52,202 bases of DNA from an uncultured Pedobacter sp. GTDB lineage: Bacteria > Bacteroidota > Bacteroidia > Sphingobacteriales > Sphingobacteriaceae. The position numbers were made by a program, and so were the translations under genes. How positions within the stretch are numbered: position 1 is the first letter of the stretch; each line of letters opens with the position of its first letter. The stretch covers positions 1-52,202 of the forward strand of contig CAMLDJ010000011.1 in NCBI GenBank assembly GCA_946478755.1, in the 5' to 3' direction. The notes beneath the pieces are model-generated. The model did not search any database. It worked only from the letters and a program-made list of their open reading frames with translations, and was not told the DNA's origin. Shown piece after piece: positions 36,049 to 42,495 of the stretch.

Positions 36049-36732
36049 ATGAAGAAAGGTAAATGCTGTGATCTGGGAACCTGTCTGATGTGCAGTCTGG
36101 TACTTAAGGAATGGAAACCGGCTATCGACAGCCACAGAAAGAATTTCATTGCCAAAAAGGGAGAACAGATCATTCAGGAAGGTGATCCGGTAGCGGGAGT
36201 ATATTTTGTATACGAGGGGAACGTCAAAGTACATAAACACTGGGGCGATAAGGAACTGATTGTGCGTTTTGCCAATACCGGCAAAATATTTGGTCACCGT
36301 GGCCTGGGTACACACAGCTCGGTTTACCCCATTTCTGCAACGGCTCTTGAAGAAACCTCGCTTTGCTTTATAGATCTGGAATTTTTTATGGCGACTTTAA
36401 AAGTCAACCATGATTTTGCCTTTAACCTGATGTTGTTCTATGCCGATGAATTACAGGAGTCTGAAAAAAAGATGCGCAACCTGGCCCTGATGGCTGTTAA
36501 AAACAGACTTGCAGTTGCCTTATTGCAGCTGAAAGAACAGTTTGGATTGGATAAAGCCGGCAACCTGAATATAGAACTGAGCAAGCAGGACCTTGCGGCG
36601 TTTACCGGCGCAACCTACGAAACGGTATTCAGGATGACCACTGAATTGATTAATGAAGGACTGATCGCTTTGTCCCGAAAGCAGATCCGCATTATTGATG
36701 AAGATAAACTGAGATCTCTTACGCTGGCTTAA
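36049..36732 (+). CDS. Crp/Fnr-family regulator with N-terminal cysteine cluster
   Basis: The 227-residue protein has a cyclic-nucleotide-binding-like fold (about 30-140), a dimerisation helix and a C-terminal winged helix (LSKQDLAAFTGATYETVFR). Before the fold lies CCDLGTCLMC, with Cys6, Cys7, Cys12 and Cys15, and a further Cys106 is in TSLCFID. This is a plausible Fe-S ligand set, as in FNR, though the order of spacings differs. The recognition helix keeps E-x3-R but has Phe where FNR has Ser, so the target site may differ from TTGAT. It sits next to the nitrate/Moco cluster and ends convergent with mobA, so a role as an oxygen, NO or nitrite-responsive regulator of that cluster is likely but inferred. 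Confidence 0.85.
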   Translation: MKKGKCCDLGTCLMCSLVLKEWKPAIDSHRKNFIAKKGEQIIQEGDPVAGVYFVYEGNVKVHKHWGDKELIVRFANTGKIFGHRGLGTHSSVYPISATALEETSLCFIDLEFFMATLKVNHDFAFNLMLFYADELQESEKKMRNLALMAVKNRLAVALLQLKEQFGLDKAGNLNIELSKQDLAAFTGATYETVFRMTTELINEGLIALSRKQIRIIDEDKLRSLTLA

Positions 36733-36755
36733 TTTTCTACACACCTTAAACCAGC

Positions 36756-37331
36756 TTATTCGCTGACTCCATCCTCCAGGGCAGAATTGTGGTTGTTGAA
36801 TTTTTTCAGGTCTTTTACCGGGTTTGCCTTGTAATTTCCCTGTTTGATGAGCTTATGTAGTGAAAAACCCGATAAGCGCTTGCTTTGCAGATCGTTCAGT
36901 ATCTTCTTTAAACTTCCGGAGCTGTAGAGGGCACATAGTGGCTCCATGAAATCTTCATGTGTATACACATAATAATCATATCCCGGAAACGCCGTGCTGA
37001 TTTCTTTTAAATGCTGTAAGGTCTCTTTATCCATTTCAGTCATATCGCAGGCCAGCAATAGCAGATCATCCTCAGGATGCTTAAGATGTACACTCAGCAA
37101 GCCTGTTAAAGGGCCTTTCGCGCTCACCTGGTCTATAACCAGCAAGTCCTCAGAAAAATGCTCACGATAGGCGCTTAGCTGTGTTTTATTGACAGAAACC
37201 AATACAGGGACATCCAGGGCCTGAAGTTTTTGGAAGGCATGCTGTGCCCAGGTACAGGCACCAATGGCCAGCAGGCCTTTGTCGCTCCCCATCCGCTTAC
37301 TTTCGCCACCACATAGTACAACCGCTTTCAT
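36756..37331 (-). CDS. mobA: Molybdenum cofactor guanylyltransferase
   Basis: The 191-residue protein has the nucleotidyltransferase signature VVLCGGESKRMGSDKGLL at the N-terminus and LLLACDMTEMD in the middle, as in MobA. It transfers GMP from GTP to Mo-molybdopterin to give MGD, the cofactor form used by the NasA-type nitrate reductase encoded upstream. It is the last gene of the minus cluster, and its start overlaps the moaE stop by 4 bp (ATGA). Its 3' end lies 23 bp from the convergent Crp/Fnr gene with no obvious terminator between them. Confidence 0.92.
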   Translation of the reverse strand: MKAVVLCGGESKRMGSDKGLLAIGACTWAQHAFQKLQALDVPVLVSVNKTQLSAYREHFSEDLLVIDQVSAKGPLTGLLSVHLKHPEDDLLLLACDMTEMDKETLQHLKEISTAFPGYDYYVYTHEDFMEPLCALYSSGSLKKILNDLQSKRLSGFSLHKLIKQGNYKANPVKDLKKFNNHNSALEDGVSE

Positions 37332-37795
37332 ACGGCTTCAAATTCGTACAGGTGTTTATTGACATCCCCGGTGTTCTTATGGCAATTGCAGTTTCCTCCC
37401 CATTCCTTAGTCCCATCTGTAAAATATTCACATTTCCATATCGGTACTTCATGTTTAATCCGGTCAATGATATAGCGGTTGCTGGCATAGGCCGCTTCAC
37501 GATGTACAGATGCCGTAATGACAACCACTGCGGATTCGGTTACTTTTACCTTGCCTATCCGGTGCTGGGCGGTGGCGATGCTCAGGTTCCAGCGGTTTCT
37601 GGCAGCCAGTAAAATCTCGGCAATCATTTTAGAAGCCATACTGGTGTGCGCTTCGTACTCCAGGAAGTTTACTGCTTTACCGGAATTATGGTTTCTCACA
37701 TCGCCGCTAAACAGCACCACCGCGCCGGCAGAGGGGCAGTGTGATTTTTGAAGCAGCGACACAAGATCTATCTCTTTTTTAGTGATGAAATCCAT
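37328..37795 (-). CDS. moaE: Molybdopterin synthase catalytic subunit
   Basis: I choose the ATG at 37795 (protein starts MDFITKKEIDL), because it is 2 bp past the moaD stop and has a GGAGG six bases upstream. A longer frame from 37837 would run through the end of moaD. The protein carries MoaE features: VVLFSGDVRNHNSGKAV, EYEAHTSMASKMIAEI, HRIGKVKVTESAVVV and the active-site region KHEVPIWKCEYFTDG with its two lysines. With MoaD it inserts two sulfurs into cyclic pyranopterin monophosphate. A slightly Cys/His-rich tail (GGNCNCHKNTG) is present; its importance is unknown. Confidence 0.93.
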   Translation of the reverse strand: MDFITKKEIDLVSLLQKSHCPSAGAVVLFSGDVRNHNSGKAVNFLEYEAHTSMASKMIAEILLAARNRWNLSIATAQHRIGKVKVTESAVVVITASVHREAAYASNRYIIDRIKHEVPIWKCEYFTDGTKEWGGNCNCHKNTGDVNKHLYEFEAV

Positions 37796-37796
37796 A

Positions 37797-38030
37797 TTAA
37801 CCTCCACTGCTTGGTGGGATGACAACAATGTGCTCATTCCCGGTTAACTGATACTGATCCGTTACAAACTCGTCGGCTACGGCAAAGCGGCAGAGCTTGA
37901 GCACTGGTGCTGCATCCGGGTTTACCAGGCTCAGATGCCGTCTTAGATCCGAAATGGTATGGATTCTTGCTTTAAGCTCAAACTCCCTTTTAAAGAAATC
38001 CTTTAATATGGCAAATACCTGTATTCTCAT
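37797..38030 (-). CDS. moaD: Molybdopterin synthase sulfur-carrier subunit
   Basis: The 77-residue ubiquitin-like protein ends in VIPPSSGG, the Gly-Gly tail that MoeB adenylates and that becomes a thiocarboxylate. The final codons overlap the ribosome-binding site of moaE, so moaD and moaE are probably translated together, matching their 2:2 complex. It starts 5 bp after the moaA stop. Confidence 0.94.
   Translation of the reverse strand: MRIQVFAILKDFFKREFELKARIHTISDLRRHLSLVNPDAAPVLKLCRFAVADEFVTDQYQLTGNEHIVVIPPSSGG
37801..37805 (-). promoter_or_regulatory. Shine-Dalgarno for moaE inside the end of moaD
   Basis: GGAGG on the minus strand is formed by the last codons of moaD (the Gly-Gly codons) and stands 5 bases before the ATG at 37795. 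It decides the moaE start over the longer upstream frame. Confidence 0.7.
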
Positions 38031-38034
38031 TTTT

Positions 38035-38997
38035 CTATCCTCCTATATGAAGCATGCTTAGCTTGCTCCCTGTAAATTTTGTTGATTGTTTTTGTGCCAA
38101 TGCGGCGTTGAGCTTCAGATCCAGATCAGCAGAATCCGAAACGTTTTTCACGGCAATCGGATGGTTACTGCTCAGGCATCCATAAATGTTTCCATAAACA
38201 TCCAGGCGTAAACGGTCGCAGTCGGTACAAAAAGGATGGCTTTCATTGGCAATGATGCCAAAAATATTCCCTTCCTCCGTTTGCCAGTAATTGGCCGTTG
38301 CCGCGGTTTTTCTCTGGATAGGACTAAAGCGGTACTGTGTGCTGATCAGCTGAAGTATTTCCGGCTGTGAGAAAAAATATTCATCCGCCTTTCCATGTAA
38401 ATGCCCCATCGCCATGATCTCTAAAAACCGGATGATGATCTGTTTTTCGGCCGCATATTTTAACAGGGGAATAACCTGATTATGGTTCAGCCCCTTCATG
38501 ATCACGGAGTTTATTTTTACCGCTATGCCGGCATTCAGTGCTGCATCAATGCCCCTCAGCGTCTGCTCCAGTCCATGTCTTCTCGCCATCATAAAAAATG
38601 TCAGCGGATCTGTTGCATCAAGGGAAACATTAATGGCTGTTAAGCCTGCGGCTTTCAAGGCAGGTACCTGCTTATGGAGTAAGAGGCCATTTGTGGTCAG
38701 GTTCAGGTCTGTAATGCCCAGTTTTCGCGCCCCTTTAATAAGGGTAGGAAGTTCTCGGTACAGCAAGGGTTCCCCGCCTGTAAAGCGAATGGTATTGAAG
38801 TCGAGCCGCTCATGTAATTTAATAATTAATCGCATCAGCTCTTTTGGCTTCAGGCCGGTGCCTTTGCTGGCTAAATGATTTTCCCGGTTTTCCTCGTTGC
38901 TGTAGCTACAATAGGTGCAGGCCAGATTGCAGGTGTTGATCAGGCTGATCCGCAGCGTCTTAAAAGTCCTACCCAAATGATCTCTGATCTGTTCCAT
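38035..38997 (-). CDS. moaA: GTP 3',8-cyclase (radical SAM)
   Basis: The 320-residue protein has the radical-SAM CxxxCxxC motif at Cys23, Cys27 and Cys30 (NTCNLACTYCSY). The C-terminal second [4Fe-4S] set is CTDCDRLRLDVYGNIYGCL, and TGGEPLL and LTTNGLLL are also present. It performs the first step of Moco synthesis, turning GTP into the cyclic precursor with MoaC. The final residues end in a Gly-Gly (SMLHIGG), which is typical and needed for activity in characterised MoaA. Its start overlaps the upstream TauE stop by one base (TAATG). Confidence 0.96.
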   Translation of the reverse strand: MEQIRDHLGRTFKTLRISLINTCNLACTYCSYSNEENRENHLASKGTGLKPKELMRLIIKLHERLDFNTIRFTGGEPLLYRELPTLIKGARKLGITDLNLTTNGLLLHKQVPALKAAGLTAINVSLDATDPLTFFMMARRHGLEQTLRGIDAALNAGIAVKINSVIMKGLNHNQVIPLLKYAAEKQIIIRFLEIMAMGHLHGKADEYFFSQPEILQLISTQYRFSPIQRKTAATANYWQTEEGNIFGIIANESHPFCTDCDRLRLDVYGNIYGCLSSNHPIAVKNVSDSADLDLKLNAALAQKQSTKFTGSKLSMLHIGG

Positions 38998-39728
38998 TAC
39001 ATAAAAAATAAAAGTTTAACGGATGCGATGGTCAATACGGCGCTCAAAAGGTAACGTACCGTAATGTGCTGAAAGCGGGAGCTACCCCAGTAGGCGCCGG
39101 TAACACCTCCGGCGGCAGCCATAATGAACCAGGTAATTGCCGAAGGGGTAATGACCAGCATTGCCGAACTGCCCAGTAAGCCGCTCATTGAATTTAATAC
39201 GATAAACAAGGCAGAGGCTGCTGCCGCTTCTTTTACATTTGCCCAGCCCAGTAAGATGAGTACCGGACTTAAAAATATCCCACCGCCAATGTTCAGCATC
39301 CCTGAAAGGCCTCCAAGGAGTATGCCGATCAAGAGTGCGGGAATCACTTTTACGGCTTTACTCGCTTTGCTTTCATTGGGCTTGATGCCGAGCAGCTTAA
39401 TGATCGGCAGTACCAGGGCCAATCCCAGTAAAAAATGATAAATATTGCCTTCGAGCGAGTATTTTGAACCGATAAATGCTGCCGGAACAGAGGTGATCAG
39501 AAACAGCCTGCATAAGGGCCATTTAAAGTATCCCGCTTTCCGGAACTGGTAAAAGCCCATTCCCGCCACCAGGATGTTTAATATAAGAATAAGTGGTTTA
39601 TAGGTGCCCACAGGAATGGTAAACAAAGAAAGTACTGCAATGTACCCGCTTGCCCCGCCATGGCCTACAGAAGCGTAAAGAAAACCGATCAGGTATAAAG
39701 AGAATGCAATGCTGATGTCTAGTTCCAT
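38997..39728 (-). CDS. TauE/SafE-family membrane transporter
   Basis: The 243-residue protein is highly hydrophobic, with about eight membrane segments. Family motifs are GFLYASVGHGGASGY near the N-terminus and GILLGGLSGMLNIGGGIFLSPVLILLG in the middle. TauE/SafE proteins are mostly linked to export of sulfite, sulfoacetate or other small anions. Sitting inside a nitrate/Moco operon, 3 bp after the rubredoxin-like gene and overlapping moaA, it may move an anion relevant to nitrate reduction or molybdate supply (inference). No substrate evidence is in the sequence. Confidence 0.88.
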   Translation of the reverse strand: MELDISIAFSLYLIGFLYASVGHGGASGYIAVLSLFTIPVGTYKPLILILNILVAGMGFYQFRKAGYFKWPLCRLFLITSVPAAFIGSKYSLEGNIYHFLLGLALVLPIIKLLGIKPNESKASKAVKVIPALLIGILLGGLSGMLNIGGGIFLSPVLILLGWANVKEAAAASALFIVLNSMSGLLGSSAMLVITPSAITWFIMAAAGGVTGAYWGSSRFQHITVRYLLSAVLTIASVKLLFFM

Positions 39729-39731
39729 AAG

Positions 39732-41222
39732 TTAAAAAGTATTGAGGGTTTCTTTAATAACCGGCATAAATCCGGAGATAGGCGTGTCGCAAAGTGGACA
39801 GCAATAATCTTCTGGAAGTGCAGAAAACGGAGTGCCCGCAGGTATTCCCCGGTTTTCTTCTCCCCAGACTTCATCATAAATGCTCAGGCATTGACTGCAC
39901 TGATGCACATAAGTAACTTCCGGTTCGGTATTGCTGCTGATGTCATAATAGTTGTCGGCCTGTTTCCCGGCAGCCAGGGTTTGCTGTTGGTAATAATCCT
40001 CACAAAGTTCCACCAGACCGGGCGCTAAGTCCGTTTTGCCAATCCCTGTAGCATAAATACTATAGAGCTTCGAATTGGGGTTGAAATCAATCGTGTGCAG
40101 CAGATCAAAACAGGTTTCTGCGTTTGTTTCTTCGGTAACAGTTTGTTTTCTGATGATCACAGATCCGAAGAGCCCGCTTTTTGGGTTGATCTTAATGGCG
40201 AAGCACAATTTGAAGGTCCGCAGGTCTAACTCATTAAAGGCAGTGATCAGCTCGTGTTTCAGTTTCAACCCCTCTTCACAAAGATCTTCAGTTTGCCAGT
40301 TCAGCTCATTGGAAGCATGACGGACGTTCATCCGGTTCTTATCCAGGGCCGCATTCCATAACTTCCGGTCAGCCGGTTCTATATCTTTGATGATGATCGA
40401 CTTCCACGGCGTGGTATAGAGCTGTCCAATGCGTGTTTTACTGCAAATTTCGCACAGGTCTTTCAGAAAACTGAGGGGGAACAGTTCGTTTCTACGGTAA
40501 ATGCCCAGCCAGTATTTCTCATTATATTTATTAAGACCTTCATAATAGGGGAGCTGGAAATCGGGGAGTTTCAAGGGCGACAATGGTGCCTGGAATAGAA
40601 AGTTACTGCTTGCCTTTACTGCTGCTTCCAGTTGCTGCCCCTCAATATCAGGCTGATCATAATATAAATTTTTATGGGTTAAGATTAAATGCTCAATCTT
40701 CTTGCTCAGCTCCGCAATGTCCTCTGAATACACCAGGGAAGACCAGTAATAGATGTGATTGGTTTTAGGGAAACGGACATACAGGTGCCAGTAGTTGCCA
40801 ATATCCGACGAAATGAAATTTAGATTTCCGCTAAAAAAAGGGATAAGGGTCTGACTGTCGTCTATCAGGTTTATTTTAAGTCTGGGGATATAGCTAAAAG
40901 TATCTAATATGTCTCTGTAAACTCCTTCACGCAACCAATTGGAGTTGTTAAACAAGTCTTCCGCCACATAAGAGCTCACGATATTCGGGTGCTTGTCCTC
41001 ATCTGTTTCAAAATCCGTATCTGAAATGAGAAAGCCATGCTCAATATCTTCCAACTGTAGGGCTGAGGCAGAAAAATAAAGCTGCTGCCGGGTTCCAAAC
41101 CGTACATGCGCGATACCTGCACCCTCCAGGATTTCAAGGATCGCTGATAGATCGCCGACCGACACAATCCCTCCTGGAAGGTTAACTTTGATCTGATGAT
41201 TTTTTAATTCCCTGTCTTCCAT
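39732..41222 (-). CDS. Rubredoxin fused to NIR/SIR ferredoxin-half-like domains lacking siroheme ligands
   Basis: The 496-residue protein ends with a complete rubredoxin (Cys442-x2-Cys445 and Cys475-x2-Cys478, HQCSQCLSIYD and CCPLCD). The first ~430 residues look like two copies of the nitrite/sulfite reductase half-fold, starting VNLPGGIVSVGDLSAILEIL ... RFGTRQQLYF and again LGIYRRNELFPLSFLKDL ... GQLYTTPWKSIII. The cysteine pairs that hold the siroheme-[4Fe-4S] centre in NirB/NirA (C-x5-C and C-x3-C) are absent. It is therefore unlikely to reduce nitrite itself and is more likely an electron-transfer or assembly partner for the adjacent reductases. It lies 2 bp after the FAD/[2Fe-2S] reductase gene. 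The fold reading is from motif memory. Confidence 0.75.
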   Translation of the reverse strand: MEDRELKNHQIKVNLPGGIVSVGDLSAILEILEGAGIAHVRFGTRQQLYFSASALQLEDIEHGFLISDTDFETDEDKHPNIVSSYVAEDLFNNSNWLREGVYRDILDTFSYIPRLKINLIDDSQTLIPFFSGNLNFISSDIGNYWHLYVRFPKTNHIYYWSSLVYSEDIAELSKKIEHLILTHKNLYYDQPDIEGQQLEAAVKASSNFLFQAPLSPLKLPDFQLPYYEGLNKYNEKYWLGIYRRNELFPLSFLKDLCEICSKTRIGQLYTTPWKSIIIKDIEPADRKLWNAALDKNRMNVRHASNELNWQTEDLCEEGLKLKHELITAFNELDLRTFKLCFAIKINPKSGLFGSVIIRKQTVTEETNAETCFDLLHTIDFNPNSKLYSIYATGIGKTDLAPGLVELCEDYYQQQTLAAGKQADNYYDISSNTEPEVTYVHQCSQCLSIYDEVWGEENRGIPAGTPFSALPEDYCCPLCDTPISGFMPVIKETLNTF

Positions 41223-41223
41223 A

Positions 41224-42495
41224 TTAAATAACTTTTTCCAACAATTGCGCCTGCAGGGCCTCCTGTAGGATGACCTTCACTTCCGGCTTGCAGGATCCGC
41301 AACCCATTCCTGCTCCTGTAGCCTCGCAAAGCTGCGTAAGGTCTCCGCATCCCGAGGCAATCTTCTTTTGCAGGTTTCCTTTGCCCACATTATTACAGCT
41401 GCATACCAGTTTGCCGCTTACAGGTTCTGTCTTTTTTCCACTTCTAAGCAATTGCAGCCTTTTATCGCTCAGCTCCGTTTTGTTGGCGATCAGATCTCTG
41501 AACTCCAGGAACTCACTCTTATCGCCTATTAATATGGTTCCGACCAGCTTATCCTGATGAATAATACATTTTTTATAATAGCGTTTGGCTTTGTCGATGA
41601 ATACGATCTCTTCGTAGTTGACGTGATCCGGGCATTCTGCCAGCCCGATGCTGCAGAGGTCAAATCCATGGATCTTGATGATGTTCATAAACAGGCTGCC
41701 CTGGTAATAGGTGCTGATATCACCATTATGAAATTTGGCCACTACAGCGGCCTGCTGTTCTGCTGCTGCTGTGATTCCATAAAGTGTCCCTTCAAACTCT
41801 GCAATTTCGCCGATGGCATAAATATCCGGATCACTGGTTTGCAGTCGCTCATTGACCAGTACGCCACGTTTACAATCCAGCCCGCATTCCCGGGCCAGCT
41901 CGATGTTCGGTGTGGTGCCAATGGCCAAGATTACGGCGTCGCAGTTGATCCTTCTACCACTTTTCAGCTCAATTCCGGTGAGTTTTGAGCGCCCGTAATA
42001 CAGCTGTACCTCATCGTTGTAATAAATGTCACAGCCCTGATCGGCCATCTCTTCGTGCAAAAGCTGGCTGCCCAAAGGGTCCAGCTGCCTGTTCAGGAAT
42101 CTGGAAACGCGCTGTACAATGGTAATGCGTACACCAATTTCTCGCAGAGAAGCGGCCATTTCAAGGCCCAGCAAGCCACCCCCAACCACCACAACATGGG
42201 CATTTTTAGGAATGTGCTTTTTAAAGCTGTCCGCATCACTCCGGTTGCGCATGGTAAAGATGCCAGGTAGGGAAGGCGCATTTTTTGGCAAGGTAGCCCT
42301 GCTGCCGGTCGACAGGATTAACACATCATAAGGGGTTTTTCGGCCGGTAACATCAGTCACGTACTTTTTCTCCCTGTTGATTTTTTCAACCCCGACTCCT
42401 CTTAAATGCCTGATGTTATATCCGGGCTCTTCCTCATCGTTCATTTTTACAAGTTGTTCCCATTTCTGGGTTCCACTGATGTAATCGGGCAGCAT
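41224..42495 (-). CDS. FAD/NAD(P)H oxidoreductase with C-terminal BFD-like [2Fe-2S] domain, lacking its N-terminal Rossmann strand
   Basis: The 423 residues correspond to a NirB-type FAD/NAD(P)H reductase (ILSTGSRATLPKNAP, VVVVGGGLLGLEMAASL for NAD binding, IYAIGEIAEFEG for FAD) plus a BFD-like [2Fe-2S] domain with Cys365, Cys367, Cys399 and Cys402. It begins at NRV-MLPDYISG, which in NirB follows the FAD-binding beta-alpha-beta unit. That missing unit is encoded at the end of the upstream nitrate reductase gene in another frame. The ATG overlaps that gene's TAA by one base (TAATG), so reinitiation is possible, but the product would lack the FAD Rossmann start. It is probably the reductase module of a fused nitrate reductase. 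Confidence 0.85.
   Translation of the reverse strand: MLPDYISGTQKWEQLVKMNDEEEPGYNIRHLRGVGVEKINREKKYVTDVTGRKTPYDVLILSTGSRATLPKNAPSLPGIFTMRNRSDADSFKKHIPKNAHVVVVGGGLLGLEMAASLREIGVRITIVQRVSRFLNRQLDPLGSQLLHEEMADQGCDIYYNDEVQLYYGRSKLTGIELKSGRRINCDAVILAIGTTPNIELARECGLDCKRGVLVNERLQTSDPDIYAIGEIAEFEGTLYGITAAAEQQAAVVAKFHNGDISTYYQGSLFMNIIKIHGFDLCSIGLAECPDHVNYEEIVFIDKAKRYYKKCIIHQDKLVGTILIGDKSEFLEFRDLIANKTELSDKRLQLLRSGKKTEPVSGKLVCSCNNVGKGNLQKKIASGCGDLTQLCEATGAGMGCGSCKPEVKVILQEALQAQLLEKVI

Noticed and set aside
37796..37837. Longer N-terminus for moaE starting at 37837
   Set aside because: It would run through the moaD tail in another frame; the ATG at 37795 has a good ribosome-binding site and the normal MoaE length.
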